Part shown: positions 28,943-37,689 of the stretch, piece after piece | Layout of the letters: the number at the start of each line of letters is the position of its first letter | Numbering within the stretch: position 1 is the first letter of the stretch | NCBI RefSeq assembly: GCF_021412625.1 | Contig: NZ_JAKCFI010000003.1 | Coordinates: 806,001 to 870,000 of the forward strand | Source of the DNA: Myxococcus stipitatus | GTDB lineage: Bacteria > Myxococcota > Myxococcia > Myxococcales > Myxococcaceae | Direction of reading: 5' to 3' | Length of the DNA: 64,000 nucleotides | The notes under the pieces: model-generated | The model's input: only the letters and a program-made list of their open reading frames with translations | Database searches by the model: none | Told to the model about the DNA's origin: nothing | Program-made: the position numbers and the translations under genes

Positions 28943-30229
28943 TCAGCGGGAGGCCGGCTCCACGTAGCGGGCCCTGGGGCGCAGCAGGTGCCCCTGCTCG
29001 CGTTGCTCCAGGATGTGCGCGACCCAGCCCGCCGCGCGGCCCACCGCGAAGAGGGTGGCCGCGGAGCCCGGTGGGAGTCCCAGGGCGTCCGCCACCATGA
29101 CCAGCCCGTAGTCCAGGGCGGGCGGTGGATGTCCGGCCACTCGCATCGCGTCCAGCACCGCGCTCGCGATGCGGACCCCCGGCGCCTCCGGACGAAGCGC
29201 GCGCGCGCCTTCAATCAGGGGCGGGAGCCTGGGGTCGCCATCCGGATACAGCCGATGTCCGAAGCCCGGGACGCTCTCTCCCCGACGCAGCCGCTCCCGC
29301 ACCACGTCCGCAGCGCGCTCGGGCCGTTGAATCTCCGCCAGCAACGCTTCCACCCGGTCGCACGCGCCACCGTGCCGGTGTCCCGACATCGCCGCGAGCG
29401 CCGCGCTCACGCAGGCATACAGGTCCGCCCCCGACGACGCCGTCACCCGCGCCGCGAACGTCGACACGTTCAGCTCGTGGTCCGCGCTCACCACCAGCGC
29501 CCGGTTCAGCAGCGCGGGCGCCCGTTCGTCGCGGGCGTTCCAGGCCACCGCCAGCGACTCCGCCATCGTCCTCGCCTTCAACGCGCGCGTCACCCGTCCA
29601 GGCGCCTGTGCCACGCAGACCCACGCCGCGAGCTGTCGCAACAACCCCCGCGCCCGCTCCAACTCCTTCTCCGGTGGCGCTCCGAAGCGGTGGGAATCCC
29701 GCGCCCCCAGGGGCGGCACCAGCGCGGCCAGCGCCACGAGCGGAGGGGTCATCCTCGGCAGCAACCGCGCCACCTCCGAGGGAGGAAACGGCGCCTTCAC
29801 CTCCGGCCAGCGCACGTCTCCCTGGGGCAGCGTCCCGGACCACAGCAGCTCCGCCACGGCCTCGAGGCTCCGCCCCTCCATGGCCAGCGTCACCGCCGAG
29901 TGCCCGCGATACGCCAACCCCTCCGCGCCCACGCGTGACACCGACGAGTCGATGACCGGCTCGCCCCAGCGCAGCGCCGCCGACGCCACCGCCGCGTGCC
30001 CCGCTCGCGCGTCGTGCCGCGTCTTCAGCCGCTCCAGGTCCGAGCGCACGTAGCGGTTCTCCTTCGTGCCCTTCTCCGGCACGCACCGCACGAGCCCTCG
30101 GCTGACGTACGTGTAGAGCGTCGCGCGCTTCACGCCCAACAGGGCCGCCGCCCGCACCGCCGTCAGCAGCTCCTCCTCAGGTCGATGGTCGAATCGAGAT
30201 TGAGAGCGTCCGCCCTTGCGCCTACTCAT
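28943..30229 (-). CDS. Citrate synthase-like protein with N-terminal HTH domain
   Basis: A 428-aa two-part protein. Residues about 20-75 form an excisionase/MerR-like helix-turn-helix (LLTAVRAAALLGVKRATLYTYVSRGLVRCV, then ENRYVRSDLERLKTR). Residues about 90-425 match citrate synthase: HELNVSTF, the catalytic His286 in GHRHGGACDRV, His325 in PGFGHRLYPDGDPR, Asp373 in ALDYGLVM and the terminal RPRARYVEP. All three catalytic positions are kept, so it may be an active citrate or methylcitrate synthase. The HTH resembles a helix-turn-helix used for DNA or effector binding. Such fusions exist in proteobacteria; whether DNA is bound is not known. Confidence 0.85.
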   Translation of the reverse strand: MSRRKGGRSQSRFDHRPEEELLTAVRAAALLGVKRATLYTYVSRGLVRCVPEKGTKENRYVRSDLERLKTRHDARAGHAAVASAALRWGEPVIDSSVSRVGAEGLAYRGHSAVTLAMEGRSLEAVAELLWSGTLPQGDVRWPEVKAPFPPSEVARLLPRMTPPLVALAALVPPLGARDSHRFGAPPEKELERARGLLRQLAAWVCVAQAPGRVTRALKARTMAESLAVAWNARDERAPALLNRALVVSADHELNVSTFAARVTASSGADLYACVSAALAAMSGHRHGGACDRVEALLAEIQRPERAADVVRERLRRGESVPGFGHRLYPDGDPRLPPLIEGARALRPEAPGVRIASAVLDAMRVAGHPPPALDYGLVMVADALGLPPGSAATLFAVGRAAGWVAHILEQREQGHLLRPRARYVEPASR

Positions 30230-30335
30230 GTCTCACCAACCTCCACGACTCCAGTGTCGACTCGACTCGACTCCCTGTCGAGACGAGCACGTCACCCTCA
30301 TGCCCGGAGGTCTGGAACCCGAGAGGAGCACCGCC

Positions 30336-31112
30336 ATGCAGGTGGACTTCGGACGCACGTCCTCCGACTACACACAGCACCGCGCCGGTTTCCCCGACGC
30401 CTTCTTCGACCGCCTCTCACGCGAGGGCTTCCTGCGCCCCGGCCTGCGCGCCCTGGACGTCGGCACCGGGACGGGAACCGTGGCCCGAGGGCTCGCCCAG
30501 CGTGGCTGCGCGGTCACCGCGCTCGACGTGTCCGCGCCCATGCTCGACGCGGGACGCAAGCTCGCCACGGACGCGGGGCTGAACATCGACTTCCGGGAAG
30601 CCCCCGCCGAGGAGACGGGCCTGCCCGCGGGCGCCTTCGACCTCCTCACCGCGGGGCAGTGCTGGCACTGGTTCCACCGTTCCGCCGCCGCCCGCGAGGC
30701 GATGCGCCTGCTCGTCCCCGGGGGGCGCATCGTCATCGCTCACTTCGACTGGATCTGCCTGCGGGGCAACGTCGCGCAGGCGACCGAGGAGCTCATGAGC
30801 GAGTTCAATCCCAACCCGCCCGCCTACGAGCACTTCGCCAACGGCGTCGGCATCTACACGCAGTGGCTGCGCGACATCTCCGACGTGGGTTTCACCCACC
30901 TGGAGACGTGCTCGTTCGACGTGCCCGTCTTCTACACCCCCACCGCCTGGAAGGGCCGTTGTCGCGCCAGCGCCAAGGTGGGCGCCTCGCTGCCTCCCGC
31001 GAAGGTGGAGCGCTTCGACGCCGCGCTCGCCCGCCTCCTCGACGAGCGCTTCCCGGGCGACGTCCTCGACATCCCCCACCGCGTCTTCATCCTCACCGCG
31101 ACGCGGCCCTGA
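30336..31112 (+). CDS. Class I SAM-dependent methyltransferase
   Basis: A 258-aa cytosolic methyltransferase. Motif I is LDVGTGTGTVARGLAQRG, the acidic end of strand 2 is ALDVSAPML, and motif post-I/III read AEETGLPAGAFDLLTAGQ and LLVPGGRIVIAHFDW. The C-terminal half with WKGRCRASAKVGASL is like Methyltransf_11 proteins that act on small molecules. The ATG has an AGGAG seven bases upstream. It diverges from the citrate-synthase-like gene; substrate unknown. Confidence 0.88.
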   Translation: MQVDFGRTSSDYTQHRAGFPDAFFDRLSREGFLRPGLRALDVGTGTGTVARGLAQRGCAVTALDVSAPMLDAGRKLATDAGLNIDFREAPAEETGLPAGAFDLLTAGQCWHWFHRSAAAREAMRLLVPGGRIVIAHFDWICLRGNVAQATEELMSEFNPNPPAYEHFANGVGIYTQWLRDISDVGFTHLETCSFDVPVFYTPTAWKGRCRASAKVGASLPPAKVERFDAALARLLDERFPGDVLDIPHRVFILTATRP

Positions 31113-31174
31113 AGCGCCTCCGGCTCCGCCGGGGTGGACGACTGGCGCGGCGAGGAGCGATAACGCCGCGCCGC

Positions 31175-31669
31175 ATGCCCTCCCTGCTCGACGTGCTCAC
31201 CCGAGAGCGACTCCTCAAGGACCGCGAGGCCGCGGCGGACGTCGTGTCCCCCGAGGAGCCGCCCCACGTCGCGCTCCTGCGACTGTGCGACGCGGGACTG
31301 TTGAAGGGTGGACTCACCGTCGCCTACGGCGTGCGCGCGGACGAGCTGATGGGCCCCCTCACCGCCGCCATGGGAGGGGCCGCCCGGTCCCTCAAGGTCG
31401 TCGATGTGCGTGAGCGGCCCGTCCTGGAGCTGCATGTCCAGGTAGGAGAGGGTGTCGAACGCTGGGAGGTGGAGGACCTCTCCGCCCTCGTCCACAACCT
31501 CAACGACCTCTACCGCGACGACGCCTCCGTCCGGGCCGTGGCGGAGCTGGGCGAGTGGCGGGACGCCCTCCAGCTGTGGTGCCTGGACAAGTCCCTCCTG
31601 CCCCGCTTCGCGCGCCAGCCCTTCTTCGCCCCCCGCAACGGGCGGGCCCTGACGCACCCGGGCAAATAG
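31175..31669 (+). CDS. Conserved hypothetical protein
   Basis: A 164-aa protein, apparently cytosolic, in two small alpha/beta parts: MPSLLDVLTRERLLKDREAA, then LRLCDAGLLKGGLTVAYGVRADELM, VVDVRERPVLELHVQVG and a Trp-rich C-terminus (WRDALQLWCLDKSLLPRF). No catalytic motif or family recognised. It follows the methyltransferase by 62 bases on the same strand. Confidence 0.7.
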   Translation: MPSLLDVLTRERLLKDREAAADVVSPEEPPHVALLRLCDAGLLKGGLTVAYGVRADELMGPLTAAMGGAARSLKVVDVRERPVLELHVQVGEGVERWEVEDLSALVHNLNDLYRDDASVRAVAELGEWRDALQLWCLDKSLLPRFARQPFFAPRNGRALTHPGK

Positions 31670-31732
31670 GCCCCGGGACCACCAGCCACGCCCTCGCGAA
31701 GACCCTGGATTCTGGGGCAGCATGGAAGTCAC

Positions 31733-34138
31733 ATGCGTCTCGCGTCCTTCTGCTCGCTCCTGTTGTGCCTGGTGACGACTCCCGCGATGGCGGAGCTCGA
31801 CTCCCTGGGATTCGGTGATGGCCACTCCGGTGCCCTCAACGTCACGACCCAGCGTCGCGTCATCAACGCCGCCGTGCCGTTCGCGACGGGAATCCTGTCC
31901 GGCGGCACGCTGCTCATGGTCGAGAGCACGGAGAGCTTCTCGAAGGGGGACCTGGTGTTGGTCCACCAGAGCGCGGGCTTCGACCCCGGCACGCCCTCTG
32001 GAGGCACGGGGCGCACGAGCCCGGCCGGGGTGGGGCGCTGGGAGTTCGGACGCGTGGCGCGGGTGGTGACGGGCAGCCCGACGGAAATCCATCTCACGTC
32101 GCCGCTCGCGTACTCGTACAAGGCCGCGGGCGCCCAGGTGGTCCGCGTGCCCGAGTACACCACCGTCAACATCGCCTCCGGGATGTCCCTCGTCGCCCCC
32201 GCCTGGAACGGGCGCTGTGGTGGCATCGTGGCCTTCCTCGCCACGGGCGCGGTGACGAACAACGGCACCATCTCCGCAGACGGGGCGGGCTTCCGGGGCG
32301 GAGCCTTCGTCAACCACGCGTCCACCATGGGCTGCACGGGCAACGACGTGGAGTCTTCCGCGGGAGGCGCGCTCAAGGGCGAGGGCGTGGTGGTGGAGCG
32401 CTACGGCACGGCGTCCGGGGCGGGCAACCTCGTCAACGCGGGAGGCGGCGGCAACTGCCACGGTTCGGGAGGCGGGGGCGGTGGACACCGGGGCGTCGGC
32501 GGCCTCGGCGGTCGCTCCACGCCCAGCGACACCTCCCGCCAGGTGGGCGGGCTGGGCGGCGTGGTGATGGAGTACTCGCTCATCGACGCGGCCCTCTTCG
32601 GCGGTGGAGGGGGCTCCGGCGAGGGCGATGACGACCAGGGCTCGGGTGGCGCCGCGGGCGGAGGCCTGGTGCTCGTGCGCGCGGCCTCGATGTCGGGCAG
32701 CGGCCGCATCAGCGCCAACGGCCTGTCCGCCTCCGCCGCGCCGGGAGAGGACGCCTCCGGTGGGGGTGGCGCGGGGGGCTCGGTCATCGCGCGCGTCGCG
32801 GGCGCGCTCCAGTGTGGCGCCATGCAGGCCAATGGAGGCCATGGCGGTGACGTGGTGGTGGAGGCCTCGCCGTATGGACCGGGAGGCGGCGGGGGTGGCG
32901 GATACCTGCTGGCGCAGGGCACCTCGCTGTCGTGTCCGACCAGCATCACGCCGGGGAGCGCGGGCAACGTGACGACGGCGGACGCGGGCACCTACGGGCC
33001 CACCTATGGCGCCACGGCGGGCGGCTCCGGCGACGAGAAGTCCCACCTGGTGCCCTACGCGACACCCTCGCGGCCCACCATCACCTCGCCCTCCGAGGGT
33101 GCGACGGGCGTGCCCGCGCGTCCCCTCCTCGAGGGCACCGCGGACCCGGGCCTGCGCGTCATCCTCTACGTGGATGGCGCCGAATTCATCCAGCTCTCCG
33201 CGGGCGCGGACCGGAAGTTCGCCATCACGGTGCCCTCGCCGGGGCTCTCGGATGGCGAGCACAAGGTGACGGCGCGCGCGGAGGGGCTCGGGGCCTACAG
33301 CCTCCCGGCGCAGGAGGTGACCTTCACCGTGGGCGCCGCTCCCGCGCTCGTGCAGCCCATCATCGTCGTCCCCGAGGCGGGTGAGGTGGTGGGGCCGACG
33401 CCGCTCATCGCGGGCGTGGCGCCCGAGGCGGCCACGGTGGGCATCTACCTCGACGACCGGGAGGAGGTCATCGTCGAGGCCGACACGCTCGGACGCTTCC
33501 GCTACCAGGTCCCCGAGGATGCACCGCTGCTCCCGGGCCCCCACCGCGTCAACGCGCACGCGCACAGCGCCGACGGCGAGACCGGGCCGTCCACGCCGAA
33601 CACCATCTTCGAGACCATCGAGGCGCCCACCCCGCCTGACGCGGGTGTGCCGGACGCGGGCGGCGTGGATTCGGGGACACCGGACGCGGGCGGCGAGGAC
33701 TCGGGGACGCCGGACGCGGGGGGCTCGGATGGTGGGACGCAGCCCTCCTCTCCCGAGGCGCCGGTGCTCGTGGTGCCCGCCGAGGGCGAGGTGGTGGACC
33801 CGACGCCGCTGTTCGCTGGCGCGACGCGGCCCGGGGCGTCGGTGGGGCTGGAGGTGGATGGCGTCCGCGTGGCCACGGTGGTCGCGGATGCGACGGGCGC
33901 GTTCCGCTACGTGCCTTCTTCGGACGCGGCGCTGGCCGAGGGCGAGCACGCCGTCTCGGCGTATACGCTCGTCACGAACGAGCCCGGCCCCCGCTCGCCG
34001 GACACCGCCTTCCGGGTGCGTGGGCCCACCAACCTCGACGTGGGCTGCGGCGGCTGCGGCGCCTCGCCGGCGGGCATGGCGGGGGCGTGGGCGCTGCTGG
34101 TCGGTTGGGCGACGCTGACGCGGCGTCGCCGCCGCTAG
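31733..34138 (+). CDS. Secreted Gly-rich/Ig-like surface protein with MYXO-CTERM-type tail
   Basis: An 801-aa exported protein. Signal peptide (about 1-20, ending TTPAMA), a beta-rich N-terminal domain (FGDGHSGALNVTTQ onward), a very glycine-rich central part (about 200-440), then three Ig-like repeats opening with PxxxxPxEGxxxxxPxPLxxG (around 440, 530, 670) and separated by a DAGGxDSGTPDAGG linker. The C-terminus has CGGCGASPAGMAG, a hydrophobic span and RRRRR, the layout of the MYXO-CTERM sorting signal that is cut by myxosortase and retains the protein at the outer surface. Domain style recalls AgmC-like gliding-related proteins; role unknown but adhesion is plausible. Confidence 0.82.
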   Translation: MRLASFCSLLLCLVTTPAMAELDSLGFGDGHSGALNVTTQRRVINAAVPFATGILSGGTLLMVESTESFSKGDLVLVHQSAGFDPGTPSGGTGRTSPAGVGRWEFGRVARVVTGSPTEIHLTSPLAYSYKAAGAQVVRVPEYTTVNIASGMSLVAPAWNGRCGGIVAFLATGAVTNNGTISADGAGFRGGAFVNHASTMGCTGNDVESSAGGALKGEGVVVERYGTASGAGNLVNAGGGGNCHGSGGGGGGHRGVGGLGGRSTPSDTSRQVGGLGGVVMEYSLIDAALFGGGGGSGEGDDDQGSGGAAGGGLVLVRAASMSGSGRISANGLSASAAPGEDASGGGGAGGSVIARVAGALQCGAMQANGGHGGDVVVEASPYGPGGGGGGGYLLAQGTSLSCPTSITPGSAGNVTTADAGTYGPTYGATAGGSGDEKSHLVPYATPSRPTITSPSEGATGVPARPLLEGTADPGLRVILYVDGAEFIQLSAGADRKFAITVPSPGLSDGEHKVTARAEGLGAYSLPAQEVTFTVGAAPALVQPIIVVPEAGEVVGPTPLIAGVAPEAATVGIYLDDREEVIVEADTLGRFRYQVPEDAPLLPGPHRVNAHAHSADGETGPSTPNTIFETIEAPTPPDAGVPDAGGVDSGTPDAGGEDSGTPDAGGSDGGTQPSSPEAPVLVVPAEGEVVDPTPLFAGATRPGASVGLEVDGVRVATVVADATGAFRYVPSSDAALAEGEHAVSAYTLVTNEPGPRSPDTAFRVRGPTNLDVGCGGCGASPAGMAGAWALLVGWATLTRRRRR

Positions 34139-34153
34139 GCTTCACGCGGCGCG

Positions 34154-34190
34154 GCCTCCCTCGCGCTCCGTCGCGAGCGACGAGGGAGGC
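34154..34190. terminator. Bidirectional hairpin
   Basis: A perfect 10-bp stem (34154-34163 with 34181-34190), extended by CGCT/AGCG inside, lies between the convergent surface-protein and AIM24 genes. It should end transcripts from both sides. Confidence 0.7.
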
Positions 34191-34205
34191 GCATCGCGCG
34201 AGACG

Positions 34206-35000
34206 TCAGTCGTCGCCGAGCAGCGAGCCCAGGCCGACGCCGCCCAGCACGCTGCCCTCCTCGCGCGCGCCACCCGGGCCGGCGGCGGAGAGGATGCGGC
34301 CGGCGAGCCGGCTGAAGGGCAGCGACTGGAGCCACACCTTGCCAGGGCCCCGCAGCGTGGCGAAGAAGAGGCCCTCGCCGCCGAAGAAGGCCGTCTTGAT
34401 GCCGCTCACCATCTGGATGTCGTAGTCCACGGTGGGCTGGAACGCGACGATGCAGCCGGTGTCCACGCGCAGCAGCTCGCCGGGCTTGAGCGTGCGCTCG
34501 CGCAGCGTGCCGCCCGCGTGGATGAAGGCGAGGCCGTCACCCTGGAGCCGCTGCATGATGAAGCCCTCGCCGCCGAACAAGCCGGTGCCCAGCTTCTTCT
34601 GGAAGGCGATGCCCAGCGACACGCCCTTGGCCGCCGCGAGGAAGCTGTCCTTCTGGGCAATCAGCTCTCCGCCCAGCTCGCCCAGGTTCACCGGGATGAT
34701 CTTCCCGGGGTAGGGCGCCGCGAAGGCCACCTTGCGCTTGCCGCCGCCCCGGTTGAGGAAGACGGTGGTGAAGAGCGATTCGCCCGTCAGCAGGCGCTTG
34801 CCCGCCCCGAGCAGCGAGCCCAGGAAGCCGCTCTTCTTCTCGGAGCCGTCACCGAAGATGGTCTCCATCTCGATGCCGTCCTCCATGTACATGAGGGTCC
34901 CGGCCTCCGCGACCGCCGCCTCCTGCGGGTCCAGCTCCACCTCCACGAACTGGAGGTCATCGCCATGGATTTCGAAGTCCACCTCGTGCATCTGCGCCAT
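34206..35000 (-). CDS. AIM24 / TIGR00266 family protein
   Basis: A 264-aa protein of the AIM24-like family (single beta-barrel-like trimer fold). Recognisable phrases: [75 protein letters not shown] and [24 protein letters not shown]. The C-terminal Gly-rich tail is variable in the family. Mitochondrial AIM24 supports inner-membrane organisation; bacterial function is not defined. Single gene, convergent with the surface protein. Confidence 0.9.
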   Translation of the reverse strand: MAQMHEVDFEIHGDDLQFVEVELDPQEAAVAEAGTLMYMEDGIEMETIFGDGSEKKSGFLGSLLGAGKRLLTGESLFTTVFLNRGGGKRKVAFAAPYPGKIIPVNLGELGGELIAQKDSFLAAAKGVSLGIAFQKKLGTGLFGGEGFIMQRLQGDGLAFIHAGGTLRERTLKPGELLRVDTGCIVAFQPTVDYDIQMVSGIKTAFFGGEGLFFATLRGPGKVWLQSLPFSRLAGRILSAAGPGGAREEGSVLGGVGLGSLLGDD

Positions 35001-35140
35001 GCCGTCACTCCGTCGAGAACGAGAATCGTGATGAGACGGCGCACCATAGCCGTCCGCTCGCGAGGCTCAACCCGCGAACACACCGGGACCCGTCCCGGCG
35101 CGCGCGGGTCTTCGTTCACACGAACGTGGCGGGGGGACGG

Positions 35141-35662
35141 CTATTGCCCGAGCAGGAGGGACAGCGCGGTGACCAGCTCGTCATCCTCGTCCGCGAGCCG
35201 GCCCGGGACGTACAGCGAGACGGAGCGGTCCAGCTTGTCGTCGCAGGTGCGCCAGCCCTCGTAGCGGTCGTGCCGGGTGATGAGGAGCTGGTAGTCACAC
35301 AGGCCCACCGTGCCGGTGATCTGCTTGGGGCTCACCTGGAAGCTGGTGAGCGTGCCGCCGAACGTCCCCTCGGCCTGGATGACGTCCTGCCGTTCGGTCA
35401 CCTTCACGTCCACGGGCTTGCCGCCGTACTGGCCCCGGATGGTGTCGTTCTTCAGCGTGAGGTCGACGGGGCGGCCGAAGGCGCGACCGCGCACGGCGTC
35501 GTTGCCGAGCTGGAGGTTCATGTCCGGTCCGGTGAGGCCCTGGTCGGTGACCTGGACGGAGACGTCGTTGTGCGACGTGCGCAGCTGGAGGTCCTTCTGC
35601 GGAGCGGCCAGGGCCGTGGTGCTGGCGAGCAGCCCGAGGACGAAGAGGCGGGGGGTCTTCAT
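35141..35662 (-). CDS. Secreted hypothetical protein
   Basis: A 173-aa protein with a cleavable signal (MKTPRLFVLGLLASTTALAA), then an all-beta repeat-like body: short strands such as DLQLRTSHNDVSVQVTDQG, NLQLGNDAVRGRAFGRPVDL and LKNDTIRGQYGGKPVDVKV that resemble one another. A pair of cysteines (CDYQ and CDDK) may form a disulfide. It is probably periplasmic or secreted. No family recognised. Confidence 0.72.
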   Translation of the reverse strand: MKTPRLFVLGLLASTTALAAPQKDLQLRTSHNDVSVQVTDQGLTGPDMNLQLGNDAVRGRAFGRPVDLTLKNDTIRGQYGGKPVDVKVTERQDVIQAEGTFGGTLTSFQVSPKQITGTVGLCDYQLLITRHDRYEGWRTCDDKLDRSVSLYVPGRLADEDDELVTALSLLLGQ

Positions 35663-35730
35663 GCCCTCAACCTAGGCAGTGCCTTGCTCGCGAGCGGAGC
35701 GCGCCGCGCGGGCGGGGGGCGGCGTGCCGC

Positions 35731-36174
35731 TCAGTCCTGGGGCGGGACGGGCGTGCTGCCGCTGGCGGGCAGCTCCACCGGGGCGCCCTCGTCCGGATCG
35801 AGCACCAGGCGGCGCAGTGTCCACGCCTCCGGGGTGTAGGTCACCTGCGCCTGGAGCACGCCGCGCCCCCGGGGCCCCTGCACCGTGAGGTCGAAGTCCA
35901 CGCGCCCACCCCGGGTGAGCGGGTCGTGGGCCCTCAGGGTGAGGAAGCTGCTCGTCAGGGGCGCGCCGAGCCGGTCGGTGGCGAGCGGCGAGGCTTCGGC
36001 GGTGCGCAGGACGAGGCGGTGGACGTCCGCCCGGCGCAGCTCCTGCTCCATGTCCTGGAAGAGCGAGCGGGAGACCCAGGCGACTCCGGCGGCGAAGCAG
36101 CCGAGCCCGCCCACGACGAGCGCGGCGGCCACCATCCAGCTCTGCCAGGGGCTATCGCGGTGATGCGGGGGCAT
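35731..36174 (-). CDS. Membrane-anchored Coa1/TIM21-like protein
   Basis: A 147-aa protein with one N-terminal membrane span (about 13-34) and a periplasmic domain. The domain has LVLRTAEASPLATDRLGAPL, then GGRVDFDLTVQGPRGRGVLQAQVTY-type strands, a pattern seen in the cytochrome-oxidase assembly Coa1/TIM21 domain of bacterial membrane proteins. That assignment is tentative. It lies 68 bases upstream of the secreted hypothetical gene on the same strand. Confidence 0.65.
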   Translation of the reverse strand: MPPHHRDSPWQSWMVAAALVVGGLGCFAAGVAWVSRSLFQDMEQELRRADVHRLVLRTAEASPLATDRLGAPLTSSFLTLRAHDPLTRGGRVDFDLTVQGPRGRGVLQAQVTYTPEAWTLRRLVLDPDEGAPVELPASGSTPVPPQD

Positions 36175-36306
36175 GCGCGGGTCTCCGGGGCCTCACACTA
36201 ACGGGCGGGCGTGCGGGTTGCCGGGCAGGCGTCGAGGCCGACCGTTATGCTCCCAACCCGTTCCGGGGCGATTCATCCTGGAGCGCGCGGCGCGGAGGTC
36301 CTGGAC

Positions 36307-37512
36307 GTGGCGGAGCTGTCGGATGGCGTGGAGCGGGAGCCCCGGCGTGAGCGCGCGCGGCCCCGGGTGTCACGGTGGTTGCTCTCGCTGGGCCTCGTTC
36401 TGTCGATGTTCGCGGGGCTGCATGCGTACATCGCGACGCGGCTGTTCGTGAGCCCGGCGTGGCCCTGGCCATGGGGCGGGGTGGGGGGCGCGGCGGTGGC
36501 GCTGCTGTTCCTGTCGATTCCAGCGGGACTCCTGTGGGCCCGGGGCGAGCCGACGCGGTTCACGCGGCTGTTGCAGTGGACGTCGTTCATCTGGCTGGGG
36601 AGCTTCGGCGTCCTGCTCAGCGCGGTGCTGGTGGCGGACGTGGTGGGGGGGGTGCTCGGCATTGCGGGCGTGGTGCCGGAGGCGCTGGCGCGAGGCAAGG
36701 CGTTGGCGGTACTCGGCGTGTCGCTGCCCGCGGTGGTGTACGCGTTCGTCACCGCGCGGGGGCGGGCGAAGGTGGAGCGGGTGACGGTGCCGGTGGAGGG
36801 ATTGGGGGAGGGGCTGCGCGGGCTGAAGGTGGTGCAGATTTCAGACATCCACGTGGGGCCCACGCTGGATGGCCGGTGGCTGCGGCGCGTGGTGGAGCAG
36901 GTGAACGCGCTGGCGCCGGACGTCGTCGCGGTGACGGGGGACCTGGTGGACGGCGACGTGGGGACGCTGCGCGAAGAGGTGCGTCCGCTGGCGGAGCTGC
37001 GCGCGTCGCTCGGGGTGTTCTACGTGACGGGCAACCACGAGTACTACCACGGCGGTCCCGCGTGGGAGGCGGAGGTGGCGCGGCTGGGGCTCACGGTGCT
37101 GCGCAACGCGCACCAGGTGGTGGAGCGGGACGGCGCGCGGCTGGTGGTCGCGGGCGTGACGGACCATGACGCGGGGCACATCGTGCCGGCGCACGCGAGC
37201 CGGCCGGACGTGGCGCTCGCGGGGGCGCCCGCGGACGTGCCGAGGGTGCTGCTGGCGCACCAGCCGCGCTCCGCGCTGCGCGTGGCGGAGGCGGGTGTCC
37301 GCGTGGACCTCCAGCTCTCCGGCCATACGCACGGCGGGCAGGTGTTCCCGTTCATGTTCTTCATCAAGCTCCAGCAGCCGGTGGTGCGCGGGCTGGCCAC
37401 GGTCGCGGGCGTCCGCGTGTACACGCACCGGGGCACGGGCTACTGGGGGCCGCCGCTGCGGCTGGGCCCCTCGCCGGAGATCGCCGAGCTGACGCTGGTC
37501 CCGGCGCGGTGA
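36307..37512 (+). CDS. Membrane metallophosphoesterase
   Basis: A roughly 401-aa protein with four N-terminal membrane spans followed by a calcineurin-like phosphoesterase domain. All metal-binding motifs are present: SDIHVGP, GDLVDGD, GNHEYYHGG and SGHTHGGQ. This is the YkuE/LpxH-like class acting on phospholipid- or nucleotide-type phosphodiesters at the membrane. The GTG at 36307 was chosen because GGAGG lies eight bases upstream; an ATG at 36247 without a ribosome site would add 20 residues. Confidence 0.85.
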   Translation: MAELSDGVEREPRRERARPRVSRWLLSLGLVLSMFAGLHAYIATRLFVSPAWPWPWGGVGGAAVALLFLSIPAGLLWARGEPTRFTRLLQWTSFIWLGSFGVLLSAVLVADVVGGVLGIAGVVPEALARGKALAVLGVSLPAVVYAFVTARGRAKVERVTVPVEGLGEGLRGLKVVQISDIHVGPTLDGRWLRRVVEQVNALAPDVVAVTGDLVDGDVGTLREEVRPLAELRASLGVFYVTGNHEYYHGGPAWEAEVARLGLTVLRNAHQVVERDGARLVVAGVTDHDAGHIVPAHASRPDVALAGAPADVPRVLLAHQPRSALRVAEAGVRVDLQLSGHTHGGQVFPFMFFIKLQQPVVRGLATVAGVRVYTHRGTGYWGPPLRLGPSPEIAELTLVPAR

Positions 37513-37689
37513 GGGTGGGGGCGCCGTCCTGATGTGAGGCGAAGTGCTCGCCTGGGTCGGTGGTTGTGTGTCGTGCCTGGCCCGGGAGATGCTGGGAGGG
37601 CTCGTCAGGTCGATGGCGGAGGGGCCGTCGGGTGGCGGCCCGCCCCGGGTGGGCGCACTCCACAACACGCCGTGACGAGGGACCGCACG

